DNA of 64,000 bases from Hevea brasiliensis (lineage: Eukaryota; Streptophyta; Magnoliopsida; Malpighiales; Euphorbiaceae), in assembly GCF_030052815.1 (NCBI RefSeq), contig NC_079504.1, forward strand, positions 42,242,320-42,306,319, written 5' to 3'. This document shows positions 33,524 to 46,288 of the stretch, piece by piece. The stretch's first letter is position 1. Every line of letters starts with the position of its first letter. The notes beneath the pieces were generated by a model that was not told the DNA's origin, did not search any database, and saw nothing but the letters and a program-made list of their open reading frames with translations. The position numbers were made by a program, and so were the translations under genes.

Positions 33524-33862
33524 TATGTCTCTTTCCATCAATGTTGCACATAAAAGCTATCTTTGTAAAGTGACCAACTCATATTTTCGTGAAGTTTCTC
33601 TAACATCCACAAGAAAAGCACTGCCCTCAAATTGGCATTGCATTTCTTGGTAGATGACACTTGCAATAGTTGTTTTTCCTATGCCATCCATCCCACAAAT
33701 TCCTACCGCTTTAACATTATTCAGCTCCTCTATATTTATACACAATCTCACTTTCTCCACTCGTAAATCCATTCCAACAAGATCCTTGGCTATGCTATGA
33801 CTAAATCTTCTCAATTTATTAAGTATTTCTTTAGCAATGTTCTGAATAAATTCTGACTCTCC
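33519..33862 (-). pseudogene. left TNL exon 2, first half: NB-ARC N-terminal part
   Basis: The frame reads LRRFSHSIAKDLVGMDLRVE, then the P-loop CGMDGIGKTTIASV and QCQFEGSAFLVDVRETSRKY. The P-loop has Asp where the right copy and the family have Gly (GMGGIGKTT). The first codons after the acceptor (33863-33864) are one base shorter than in the right gene, which would shift the frame at the exon junction. Confidence 0.9.
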
Positions 33863-34295
33863 CTACAATGTAAGAATTTCCTATTATCATACATAAAACA
33901 ATATTTTAAACATAGAAATAATATTAATAATATCAAGTGTTCAAATTTGTTCATATTGCAAACAAAAATTCTATAATATGAAAAAAAAAAGCTCTCCTTG
34001 TATTTTGCTGTGTTGGCAAACAGTAGCCAAACGTTAAAAATTGTGATGTAATTGAGATAGAGGAAGAAATTTTAAAATTTTTTTCTACAAGCACATTCAA
34101 TTATTTACACTTTTTCAAAAATTAATAAATTTAATTGATTATCACAATTTTTTTTTTCGTGTCACTTGGCGGCTGATTACTAAAATAATAAAATATGATG
34201 TACCTTATTACCAATATATAGCATGAGTTTAGTGAGGGACATATAGGAAAATGATAATTAAATTCAAGTAACCAAAAGACAGGATATATTCTGAC
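33863..34295 (-). other. left TNL intron 1
   Basis: 433 nt with GT-AG ends. Both ends match the right gene's intron 1, but the central 1.5 kb of the right intron is absent here. Confidence 0.75.
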
Positions 34296-34810
34296 CTGTC
34301 TTGTAAATTCCATCCAGAAAAATTGACCACTTGAGTCATAGCAAGTCTCCACCGTTGCACCCTCTCGTCGTTCTGCTGATAATGTTCAAAGTCATTTTCA
34401 AAACTCCCATTCTGCTTTCGAACTTCTGATGGATTCACATCATAGAAAATGGGCAAAACTATTTGGTTGCCAGAGTTCTTGCATTCTAAAATTTTTACGA
34501 GTTCATCCAAACACCATGTTGAAGAAGCATAATTTTTTGAAAAGATGACAAGAGAAATTTTGGAGCTTTCAATTGCTTTGAGGAGTTCTTGAGAAATAGT
34601 TTCCCCTTTCTCAAGTTCTCTATCATCCTTGAATGTGATGATTCCTTTTTGGCAAAACTCTTTATACAAATGACTAATAAAATTCTTACGGGTATCTTTG
34701 CCACTAAAGCTAAGAAAAACATCATATTTCCATTGTTGAGAAGAAGAAGAAGAAGAAGATGATGATGATGATGATGATGATGAATATAAAGCTAAAGAGT
34801 TTTCCTCCAT
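34296..34810 (-). pseudogene. left TNL exon 1: TIR domain (open)
   Basis: An ATG at 34810 opens MEENSLALY, a serine run encoded by a TCT/TCA-type microsatellite, then the TIR domain KYDVFLSFSGKDTRKNFISH. It continues through SKISLVIFSKNYASSTWCLD, with the presumed catalytic Glu of WCLDEL, to QVVNFSGWNLQD. The usual RGEDTR signature is changed to SGKDTR. The exon is fully open and has a promoter. Read-through into intron 1 would give a TIR-only protein of 193 residues ending at 34229. Confidence 0.85.
34741..34786 (-). repeat. in-frame trinucleotide tract encoding poly-Ser
   Basis: GAA and GAT units on the + strand read as serine codons on the gene strand. The run is about 15 serines here against 8 in the right copy (56070-56093). 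Confidence 0.9.
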
Positions 34811-34896
34811 GGCCTTAACAAAGAGCCATGAAAAACTTTTGAATGGGAAGCTTGATGGGTCATTTGTTATGTCTTTCTTCTATAAGCTTAGAATGG

Positions 34897-34904
34897 TATT
34901 TATA
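34897..34904 (-). promoter_or_regulatory. TATA box of the left TNL
   Basis: TATAAATA on the - strand, 87 bases upstream of the ATG. It lies in a block (about 34811-34950) homologous to the right promoter. Confidence 0.65.
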
Positions 34905-34950
34905 GAAGCTATTTTCCACTGTGCAGTGCACTTTCCTAAAACCTAAATAA

Positions 34951-35465
34951 AATGGAAAAGCTTTCTTCTCCCCTTGTTTAAGTTTCTATCAAGAAAAACA
35001 CTTTTTAAAATATATTAATTAAAAATTATTAAAATTAATTAAAAAAAAAAAGATATAGTGGAAGGATGAGTCAGGCATATACTGTCACCCACCTAAATGG
35101 AAGAGAAAAAGAAACGCGTTTAGCCCACCCCTCTTTTTCTCATTCATATTTCCCCACTCGCACTCTCTTTCCTGCTCTTCTGGAAACTTGCATTTCAATG
35201 CCTTCTCTTCTCTTATTTTCTTTATTTTTTTTTATTTATGTCATTAGATTTTAAAATAATGCTAATGATTAACAAAATTCAATGCTAAAATAAAAACATT
35301 AAAATAATAAAATATTTTTTTTCTTAATTTTTTTAATAACATGAAAATTTGTTGACAAAATTGATTGGACAACTGAAAAATCTACAATGGCGACTTTAGC
35401 TTTACCTAAACAAATGGTTGCCATTTTAACAGTTTGTGATACGAATTGAAATGATTCAGATTTGA

Positions 35466-35496
<31 letters not shown>

Positions 35497-35929
35497 TAAG
35501 TCTATATATTTTCAGTGAAGCCTAAATAAATTCAAAAACAAAATTTAAGTTAAATAAGAACATAATTTTTTAATTAACGTCAAATAATTTAATTTTTTAT
35601 TAAAAAATTAAAACTTTATTTTTTATTTTTTAATAAGAAAATATTAAAATAATATTTTTAATATTAAATAATGTTTAATATTAAAATAATAATTTTAATA
35701 TTAAATAATTTTTATTCATTATATTCTTTAATTTCTTTTTTAAATTTTATTTTAATTAAAAAATATATTGTTTAAATATTTAAAATTTAGAAAAAAATAT
35801 TTTATTATTAGATAAAATAAATATTTTATTAAATGAGGAATTATTCAGCCTTAATTAGAACTTTCAGTTATTATCTTGCCCAAAATATAATTTTAGACTT
35901 ATTTAGCTTTCGATTTAAATCAAACAGTA
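34951..35929. other. AT-rich region upstream of the left TNL
   Basis: No gene is seen. It contains an (AAT)n tract at 35467-35495 and poly-A/T runs. Confidence 0.6.
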
Positions 35930-36620
35930 CAGGATATTGCCGGAATAATAACGGAAATTAGAAATGGATTGTGTCCGTTTCTAATTTGTAATGAACTTAC
36001 AACAGAACAAAAATAAAATTTGTTTATTAAGTGTCACAACGAATTAGAAATGAAATTTAGAAATGAAAAATAATCTATTGCTATTTTTAGTGCCAAAAAG
36101 ATGGCACCATATTTAGAAACAAAAATTAGAAATGAAAAAATTTCGTTTCTAATTTCAGCACCAAAAAGTTTACTTCTAAATTTAGAAATAGATTGAAAAT
36201 GGAATAGAAATGGATTAGAAACGGACCAAAATGCGTTTCTAATCTGTTTCTAAAGTAGAAACGGATTCAATTCCATTTCTAATACGTTTCTAAATTTAGA
36301 AAGAAGCTTACAAATTTTGAAGCAGATTCCAAAAGTCATTACCAAATTTGAATAGAATTCAATTCCATTTCTAAATTGCAAGGAATGAAAGGAAGCTTAA
36401 AAATTTTAAAAAGGATTCTAAAATTTGTTTCTAAATTTAGAAATGGATTCCAAATTCCATTTTTAAATTAGAAAGGGATTCAATTCCGTTTTTAATCCAT
36501 TTCTAAATTGTAGAAGTTGAAAATTATGGAGGAAAAAGTAGAAATAGATTTCCCAAACTATTTTCAAAGTTAGGAACATATTTTAGAATTCGTTTTTAAA
36601 TTGTGGACCTTAAAATTAAT
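35930..36620. mobile_element. degenerate DNA transposon fragment, CACTA-like
   Basis: It begins with CAGTACAGGATATTGCCGG, reminiscent of a decayed CACTACAAGAAA terminal repeat. The stretch is packed with direct and inverted copies of TTAGAAACGGA / TCCGTTTCTAA, like the subterminal repeats of CACTA elements. No transposase and no clear second terminus were found. Confidence 0.35.
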
Positions 36621-39250
36621 GGCAAAAATTATCTTGCCTTTTATTTAAAAAAGGGTTTAAAAATTTGTTTCTAATTTTTGGATGGAAAAATCTCACCATT
36701 TTTCAATTTTTTTCTATTCCATTTCAAATTTTAAAATGAATTTGAAATCTATTTGCACCAAAAATAATCATTTTATTAATTTAATTAATTTTTGGCCTTA
36801 GATAATTAATAAGTAGATTATTGGTCATTATTGGATGGTTATCTAAGATAAGAAAATTGATGGTAGTGTACAGCAGTTCCAAGAAGTGGGTAGATAATTG
36901 CAGGTAATCGCAAAATGTAGCAGAATGCATTTCAAAGTCTTCCAAGAGCTTACCAGATACCTACAAGAAGAACTATAAATGTCAAATACTCTACAACGTG
37001 AAAAGGCCCCCAACCCCCAATGACATCAACAACAACAACTCAATGACACTCTAATAGTCTTTTATCTTTTTTTTTTTATCAATCTTTTATTTTTCCAAAT
37101 CTCTTGCTTTTACTTTTAAGCCTTGTACTTTTCTTTTAAGCAATAAAAGCATTCAATTCTAGTTCACTTGCCTTTAGTTACTTTTTATTCATGAAATTAA
37201 CGAAGTTGCATATAGTAGAGTCAGTTTTCACAATCATTTGATCTAACAAGTCAAAGCATAATCCCGGGTGATATACTCAGTATTTGGCACGCCCACCCAT
37301 TTTCTAAGTTATTAGTGAGCCAAATTATTTTGTAACAAAATAATTTTTGGCATACTTAGTGTGACAAATCTCATGCTTCACTGTCATTCACGTTCTTGAT
37401 GAGGCATTACAAAATGCTTTATAATGATAAAGAAAAACTTGCATCAACCATTGCTGATGCCTTAGAAAAAGGCATAGGAAGGTGGATGGATATAGCTCTC
37501 GACCAAATTAATGCAAATACAAAGAAGATTATTTTGTTGATTCAGTCATTGGCAAAAAATTTTAATTTGCCTATTCTATTACCTTTTGATGGCTAGGTCT
37601 CGAGGCTAGAAGAATTTGACACAGTACCCAAAGGTGCTAGGGAGCTTAGAGGCAGTCTAGTCTCAAAATCCTCAGGGTGTGCTAAGGGAAGTCATGCCAA
37701 CAGCGAGGAAAATTTCATGCACGTGTGTAACAGGAAAAGGGGTTGTAACACTAAATCAGAAGAAATCAAGTTCAAAAATTAAAGAACTAAATTTAGGTAT
37801 AAAACTCTCAATTTGAAAAAACTTCAGTCCAAGGCAATTCGCATTCCAATGCATAACTCGATCATAGACAAAAGAAATATAATTATCTCTTATTGAATAC
37901 TTAACATAGATTTACCAAACAGTGAGGTAAAACCCCTAACTTCCCTATGCTCGTCAATTTAAGCCCAGTACTCTTGTCAATTCTAATTATTAACTGAATT
38001 GGTATTAAGCAGTCCTCATTAATTTAATAACTGCTTTAAGAACAGGAAGTAGCTAAGCTTGAACAATAATTTATAAAAGCATAAATCATTTAATTCATCC
38101 TATTGTTTCTTTAGGTTATTATCGAAAACTTGGATCATAATTAATAATACCTAATGGCTATTAACATTCAATCTTACACAACAATTACGAGTTATGAAGA
38201 TGAACTAGCAATTAATCACATCAAATAATTAACTAACATGCCTTTTTAGTAAATCATTCAATAGATTAAAAACAATGAAATTGAGAAACAATAGATATCC
38301 AAAAAGGCATAATTTAAATTAAGAACCTGGTCTCACAAATCATACATAAGAACTAGAATCCCTTGAACTGAATTTAGAAACTTAGCCACTCATGATAATG
38401 GCTTACAGAAAAATAAAGTAAAATAATGAAGAAATCTAAAACTGTGAACGTGAATGAAGAATGAAGGTGTCTACCCAGCTGCTTCCAAAGATGATGTTTA
38501 TACTCAAAAACATAATCCAAAGATAAGAACCGAACTTTGAAAATTTTTAAAAATCAAAAAGACAGATTCTCTGTTCTGCTTTTACGGCCAATTTTTAGCC
38601 ACTTCCCCTCCGATTCTGTCTCTGACCTCTTCAGGATAGTTGTAGCCCTACTTATCAGCTTTCCAACGAATCCTCATTTGCCTAAATTGGAGGTCTACAG
38701 CCCAAGTTATGGGCTAAAAACTGAAACTGGTTCTGATAGATGATCCGGCCCAAAAAATTCGACTTCACTGCCATTTTTAACCACCAAAACGACATAATCT
38801 TGTCTTCAGCCCTTCATAGAAATTGTAGAGGTAGTTCTTAAGGTTCAATTGGGCCTATGTTTACTTCATTTGGACATCTAGAGCTCTAGATATAAAATAA
38901 ATTCTAAAACTGATCGTGACAAGTCAGGTCTGGGCTTTTGTATTAGATTCATAGCTAATTTTGACAACCTTAGAGATTGATCTGGGCTTTGGTCTCTCTT
39001 TGTCATTTGTAGTGCTCTGACTTAGCTTTTCAATGAATTAAACAACATTGGATTTGGAGACCCACAACTTCAGAAACACCTGAAAAATATAGCAAAGTTC
39101 AAATTAATAAAAATGCTGAAAATTTCTCAATTTAACACAATTATTCCAAAAACTCTCTAGAAATATGTCTAATTGATAATTATAATTTAATCAACTGAAT
39201 TAGGCATAAAAATACACTAGAAACACTAAATGTGATGAGAGTAAAAATAT
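36621..39250. other. unassigned region, probably old repeats
   Basis: No gene is supported. A short open frame at 37396-37596 (66 codons, MMRHYKMLYNDKEKLASTIA and on) matches no family I recognise. The part at 38530-39080 carries phrases such as CTTATCAGCTTTCCAACGAA and CAAGTTATGGGCTAAAAAC, which resemble retrotransposon LTR sequence. Confidence 0.4.
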
Positions 39251-39784
39251 TAATTATGCACTTATCAATCCTATTGAGGAATAATTAATAGCAAACTCTG
39301 TTAGCGGGGCTCCTAGCGGAGATTTTCTTCATTCATAAGAATTAAATCCTCAAGCTTACTTAAAAGATATAACGTTTTTTACCATTCATAGCAAACTCTG
39401 TTAGCGGGGCTAAACATTCTTTTACTATATATTTTTTTTGTCTTTTTATGCCCTTTAATTAATTAATTTAAAATAATGTTTAAAATGAACATAGGTTGCG
39501 ATTACTTTCCATGTCAAATTATTGGTATTTAATAATATTTTACTTCACTATGTCTTCTACCAAAAAGTAAAGAACTTCACTATGTCTCATAATTAGTTTT
39601 TATTAAAAATATTCTCACATAATTTTTTTGCAAACGTTTATTAGAAAGTCGCTCTAACATATGGTGACGTAGATATATAAAAATTATATAAAAAAATTAA
39701 TATAAACTTATAATAATATTTGTTGAATATTGTTATAGACATTTAAATGATGTCCAATACATTTTTATAATTTAATTAAGCAGA

Positions 39785-42700
39785 ATCAATTTAATTATTA
39801 ATTTTGTTGCTAATTTATTATTTAGAAAATTTTCACGTAATATATAGTATTAAAATTTAAATTTTAAATTTTGATATTTTACTAATAATTTTTATATCAA
39901 ATAATCAATCATATAAATAAATAAATAAGATGACCTTAATTAAAGACAAATTAAGAAAAGAAATCCTTTATCCTCTGTTTGAGATGAAATTTTTTAAGGT
40001 AATGAGAACGTTTTTGAACTTTAACAACTTTAAATTTGTGTTTGAAAGGTCTCAATGATTTTTTAAAGTAATGTTTTAGAAAAATTTTCCAAATCTCAAA
40101 AAAAAAAAGAACTCCATTTTACAGCCTAGTGAATTGGTGAATTAAGAAGATTTTTTTTAATTTTTAAATATTTAAAAAAATTTTCTATTTTTTTCTAAAT
40201 AATAAAAAAATTATAAAAATTTAAAAGCCAACTTCCAAGCAATAGCAATAATATCTGAAAAGAAAACGAAGGCCAAGCATAAAACAAATGTTTGATTTAG
40301 GAGGCTCCCAACAGAAAAAGTGAAATTCCTTTTTAATATCAAATTCCTTTTAAATTCTATTAGAATTTATTTTAAACTGTCCACACTCGTTCAAAATTGA
40401 TTATCATTACCTAAATATTTCTTGAATTTTTTTGATTTTATATATTTTACTTAATAATTTATATAAAAAAATTTATTAATTATTTATATTTTAAATTTTA
40501 ATAATCATATAAATTATTTAAATTCTATTTATTTAAATAAAATATCCAAAAATTCATAAATATTATTATAACACACACATATATATAATTATTTATTTAT
40601 ATAAATATATGTCCTTAATATATAAAATCTAAACTTAATCCAAATTCAATGCGAGTATTATTTTCTTAATCATAGCTTGTCTAAAACTTAATTATATACT
40701 ATTCAATTTTATTTCAATTGGTATCAATTACTTGAAAATACCCGACTCATCATGATTCTTAATTTTATCCAATTTCTCAGCATTTTCTAGTTTTGATCCA
40801 ATTTTCACTTTCTTAGCATTTCTCAAGACTATCATGACTTCCTTAGCATTTTCCCTATGCCGTATTGATCCAATCTTCACTTTCTTATCATTTTACCTGT
40901 ACATAGTCTTGAACCAGTCTTCACTAAGCATTTTTCCTGCATTTATAAATTTTGGATTTCAAATATTGGATCTGAAATTTAAAATTTGAAATTGATAAAT
41001 TTGAAAATATATTGTTTAGATAACAAACAGAATTTTAATTTTTAAATTTAAAATGGAAGTGAGTATTCAATAATAAAAAAAAACTTTTATTAAGTTGAAT
41101 TAGAATTTCAAATAACATAACATGGTTGATGTTGTTCTTTCAAATCTTTAACTTTTTGAGTCCTTATATTTATTTGTATTTAATTGAAATTCAAATTAAT
41201 ATTTTTTTTAATGTTATCCATGAATCCAAATAGGTTATTTTATTTTAGATAAAATATTTAGCCTTTAAAGTTTGGCCCAATTATTACATAAGTTCTTAAA
41301 GTTTTGTGGAGTCTAAATAAGTCTTTTAAATTTAATAAATAAATAAATAAATAAGTCTTTTAAATTTTAAAATTAGATCAAATAAGTCTTTTTATTATTT
41401 TTGAGACAAAGAAGTCCTTTAACTTTTAAAAATAGATTAAAAAAAAAACTAGATTATAACTAGACTCTAAATCAAATCCCTACCAAGGCTATGCACGAAG
41501 ATCTTTTAGTGCACGAGGTACTCATCAGCTATCCTACGTATCTAATCTATAATATACCAGTGGATGTCTATTACATTTTAGAACAGATTAATAAATTTTT
41601 CTTATCAAATGAGTTTATTTGTCTCCAAAATAGTAAAAGGGTTCTTGATCTTTTTTTTAAATTTTGAAAGGTTTGTTCGAATCTCAAAAATGTTTAAGAG
41701 CTTATGTGACTATTGGTCTATACTTAAAGGGCCAAAATAGACCCTTTTGCCTTGCCTTTATTTTATTTTATTTTGACAAAAAGGCCTATTTTATCCCTTA
41801 AAGTATAGATCATTAGTTATATAAGTCCTTAAAGTGTTTTGATGTTCAAACAAGATTTTTAAATTTTAAAACAATCAAATAAGTCCTTTAAATTTTAAAA
41901 ATAAATCAAATAAGTCATTTTTATAATAATGTATTAGGCCTAATAGTAAAAAAAAAAACCAAAACTTTGTGAGTTTTGTCAATTATAGCTAAAACTTTTT
42001 TTTTTTTTTGTCAATCTTGACCTAATTTAAAACTTTCATATTAGTTATGGCCAGAGTCCCAAATTGGGCAAAATGAATGGTCATGTGGCAATTGACGTGG
42101 CAAAAATATTAATTTTTAATGTATGTCATTATTGACATAGCAGATGATGTAGCATGTACTTTAATTATTAATTTAATTGCTAATTTATTATTTAAAAATT
42201 TTTCTCGTAATATATATTTTTAAAATTTAAAATTTAAATTTCATAATTTTTTAATAATTTTTTTATATCAAATAATCAATCATATAAATAAATAAATAAA
42301 TAAGATAACTTTAGTTAAAGGAAAAATAAGAAAAGAGAAGAAATCCTTTACCCTCGGTTTGAAGGAAATTTTTTAAGATAATGAGAAGGTTTTTAAATTT
42401 AAAAATCTTAAATTTGTGTTTGGGAGAACTCTTGATTTTTAAAGTAAATTTTTAGGAGATTTTTTTCAAATCTTAAAAAAAAATCTATTTTTTAATTTAA
42501 TTAATTGGTGAATTAAGAAGATTCTTTCTTTAAAACTTTTAAATACTTTTAAAAAAATTATTTCTCTTAAGTAATAAAAATAAAAAAAAAATAAAAGTCA
42601 AATTCCAAGCAATCGCAATAATATCTGAAAAGAAATAACGAAAGCCAAGCATAAGTGTTAGCATTTTCCCTGTACAGAGTCTTGATCCAATTTACACTTC

Positions 42701-44790
42701 CTTTGCATTTTCTCTCTACATAGTCTTGAACCAATTTCACTTTTCTTAGCATTTTATTTTAATTTTTTTACATAGTATTGAGATAGCAACATATATCCGT
42801 AAAAATTAATTTATGTAAATTTAATTAATAATTTTATCTAAATTTAATTAATAATTTTAATATCAAATTCCTTTTGAATATGACTAGAATTTATTCTAAA
42901 CTATCTGCACTCATCTAAAATTCGATTATCATTATTCAAATATTACTTGAATTCTTTTGATTTTATATGTTTTAGTTAATAATTTATATAAAAAAAATGT
43001 CTACTAATTATTTATATTTTCAATTTTAATAGTGTTATAAAATATTTAAATTCTATTTATTTAAAATAAAATATTCAAAAATTTATAAATATAAGTATAT
43101 ATATATATATATATATTCAAGTAACGGTGTCCGTAATACATAAAATCTAAACTTAATCCAAATTCAATGTGAGTATTATTTTCTTTATCATAACTTGTCT
43201 TAAACTTCATTATGTAATATTCAAGCTTCTTTCAGAAAGGTTTGATCAATTATCCGAGAATACTCAACTCATTGCCATTCTTAGTTTCATCCAATTTTCA
43301 ATTTCTCAACTTTTTCTAGTTTTGATCCAATTTTTACTTTCTCAGCATTTTGCCCTGCGCCGTGTTGATCTAATCTTCAGTTTCTTATCATTTTCTTTTG
43401 ATATGCAATTCAAACTCAGAGCCACTATTAGATTTCAAATCAAAATTTATCCAATTTTCACTTTCTCAGAATTTTATAGTCTTGATCCAATTTTCACTTA
43501 GCATTTTCCCTGTATAAAGTCTTCATCCAATTTTCATTTTTGTCAAGTGTTCAGACCATACCTGACTGGGCTTTTTCCTACTCACTTTTTCTTTTGATAT
43601 GCAATTCAAACTCCATTCACTGTCAAATTTCATGTCAAACTTTATCATTTTTGAAAAAAAAGGTGGAAAAAGAAGTTAGCTTGTGTTTGGATTCATGGAT
43701 TTAGATTTAAATTTTAGATATTTGATCTAAAATTTACAATTTGAAATTTACAAATTTGAAAATATCTTGTTTAGATAATAAAAAAAATTTAATTTTTTAA
43801 TTTAAAATGGAGGTGAGTATCCAATAAAAAAAACTTTTATTAAGTTGAATTAGAATTTCAAATAATATTGTTAATGTTGTTCTTTTAAATTTTTATATTT
43901 ATTTTGGATTTGATTGAAATCCAATATATATATATATATGGTTTTTTAATTTTAGGCAAAAAACCTATTTCACCCTTAAAGTTTAGCCCAATAATCACAT
44001 AAGTCCTTAGAGTTTTTCGGAGTCTAAATAAGCAATTTAAATTAAAAAAAAAAAGAAATAATAAGTTTTTCAAATTTCAAAAATAGATCAAATAAATTAT
44101 ATTACTATTTTGGGGATAAATAATTTTAACTTGACTCCAAATCAAATCTAGTCAAGACCATGCAAGGAAATCTTTTAGTGTGCAGGGTACTCATCAGCTA
44201 TCCTATGTATCTAATCTTCAACATACCGGTAGATATCTACTACATCTGCAACTTAGAGTAGATTAATAAGTTGTTCTTTATTAAATGGGTATATTTGTTC
44301 CCAAAATTGTAAAAGACTTATTTGATATATTTTTAAAATTTGAAATACTTATTTGATGTTTTTTCAAATTTGAAGGGTTTGTTCGCACCTCAAAAAAGTT
44401 TGAGAGCTTATATGACTATTGGCCCATACTCTAATTGTCAAAATAGCCCTTTTGCTATGCCTTTATTTTATTTTGGCTAAATGTCTATTTTGGCCCTTAA
44501 AGTATGGGCCAATAGTCATAAAAGTCTTTAAAGTATTTTGGAGTCTAAACAAAGCCCTTCAAATTAAAAAAAAAATCAAATAAGTCCTTTAAATTTTAAA
44601 AATAAATTAAATAGACTATTTGACTATTTTGGGGACACATAAGCTCTTTAACTTTTAAAAATATATATATAAAAAAGCTAAATTATAATTTGTCTCTAAT
44701 ATAAATCCAGCCAAGGCTATACGCAAAGATCTTGTAATGCACGGAGTCCTCATTAGTAATCCTATATATCTGATTTGCAACATCCAGTGA
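39785..44790 (+). repeat. diverged tandem duplication (two 2.2-2.5-kb copies plus a partial third)
   Basis: Block A (about 39785-41935) and block B (about 42155-44640) share collinear segments. Examples are TAATCAATCATATAAATAAA at about 39901 and 42271, and ACTCATCAGCTATCCTA at about 41520 and 44188. A third partial copy of the last segment lies near 44690-44790. The offset grows from about 2370 to 2670 bases, so many indels have accumulated. No coding content is seen. Confidence 0.75.
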
Positions 44791-46283
44791 ACATTTGTTG
44801 CATTCTCGAGTTTTCAATGGCAATTCCTGATATTTCATTTTGTTTTGTTAGAAAATCAGCAATTAAGTTAGCTCCTTCAATTGCTAGAGCTGTTGTTTCT
44901 ATGACTGATGAATTAGAGTAGAGCTATGTTATTCTAGATTTTCTTGAGAATGTAATTTGCTTTGATATGTCTTAATAATATCCTCTTTTATTTCAAAAAA
45001 AAAAAACACAATCTTATAGAAATAATAACTTATTTTGTGTTTTGATGAAAAGATTTTAAATTGGAATATGTAACATTTAATAATATACAAATTTAATTGA
45101 CTGGATTCATATACTTATATTAAGTGTGTGTGTGTGTGTGTATGCATTGGCAGTTTATTAATAAGAATAATAAGATAAGTACTATATAATTTTCTTATAA
45201 GAGAAAAAATTATAAATATAGACAATTAAAATTTTTTATTCAGAGATGATCTGAGTATAGCAGAATAATCTTTTGGATAGTAATTGATTCTTTTTCATTT
45301 TGGATGATCAATGCAACCTTCTATAATACTGCCATTTTAGGAATTCATTATCTCTATGGCCCGCAAAAGATATTAAACCAATAAACATTAATGGAAGAGC
45401 AGGTCGCACTATAGACTCCATTGATAGAAGATAATTACCCATACCTAAATATTTAAAGTCTTCAATAAAAAGAAATCAATTATTATTGTTGTATTTTGAA
45501 CTATCAAACAGGGAATTCAAATACTAGAAAAAATAAAATAAAACCCGCTAAGGGAAGAACAAATCCCTAATATTGGGGAAAGAACCTTAGATTTATTCCT
45601 AACATTCATAAATTTAAGGAGATAAACCTATATCTATTCTAAAGAGATATAGATTTGAGAGTTTATTAGAAAAAATAACCAAAAAAAAATAAATAAAACA
45701 AATAAAGAAAATCAATATGTGGGCAGCCATCGGTGAGAACTCATTAGTGGATGACCAAAAAAGAGATCATAATGGGAAAAAAATGGAGAGAGGAATGGAG
45801 AACAAGGGTACAGTTGAACTCCAATGTAGTGAGTCTTTTTTTGAATCATTATGTTACATTCCATTTTTGAAAATTACGACAAGGATATTGTTTAATCAAC
45901 TTTTATATTTTAAAATTAGGTCTTAATTGATAAGTTTTTTCATTTATTCTCTTTTATCAATTTAATACATTTCATATAAATAATTAAAGTGTTTGCCAAC
46001 AAATTAAACCCTATTGGATCTGTGTTTGTATAGCTTATACTGTGTTTACATTAAAAAAAGATGTCATTCTTTCTTTGCATAAAAAGGAGTTCTTAATTAT
46101 CAAATGTTTTAAGGCAATTTATATTTTACTTCCTTAAAACATAATTTAGCTAGTTAACAGCTTAGGAAATGTGCGAGCATGCCAGATACTGAATATATCA
46201 CCTGAGATTGCACTCTAACTTCTAGATCAAACAACTGTGGGAACTGACTACACTGAATGCAGTTTCGCAAATCTCACTCCAAA
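44791..46283. other. AT-rich region without recognised gene
   Basis: A short (TG)n tract at 45125-45140 and a 69-codon open frame at 45717-45926 without family resemblance. Nothing else is supported. Confidence 0.5.
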
Positions 46284-46288
46284 ATTAA
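46284..46288. repeat. target-site duplication ATTAA of the solo LTR (left)
   Basis: ATTAA, repeated at 50203-50207. Confidence 0.85.

Larger units (their letters stand above)
1454..34810 (-). pseudogene. TIR-NB-LRR (TNL) resistance gene, left copy, split by a 29-kb insertion
   Basis: All parts of a TNL immune receptor are present on the - strand in order: TIR exon (34296-34810), first NB-ARC half (33519-33862), second NB-ARC half (3757-4505), LRR exons (3368-3645 and about 2400-3285) and post-LRR exon (1454-1946). The NB-ARC exon is interrupted at 4505/33519 by a nested retrotransposon flanked by ACATC. Compared with the right copy (56046-61908) it also has a one-base loss at the exon 2 start, a one-base deletion in a poly-A run near 4385, an 11-base deletion near 4130, a TGA near 3770, a shifted splice acceptor at exon 3 and stops at about 2940 and 2741. 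It cannot make a full receptor; a TIR-only product from exon 1 remains conceivable. Confidence 0.92.

Noticed and set aside
45717..45926. 69-codon open frame as a possible small gene
   Set aside because: AT-rich context, no homology I can recognise, no promoter or splice evidence. Not supported.
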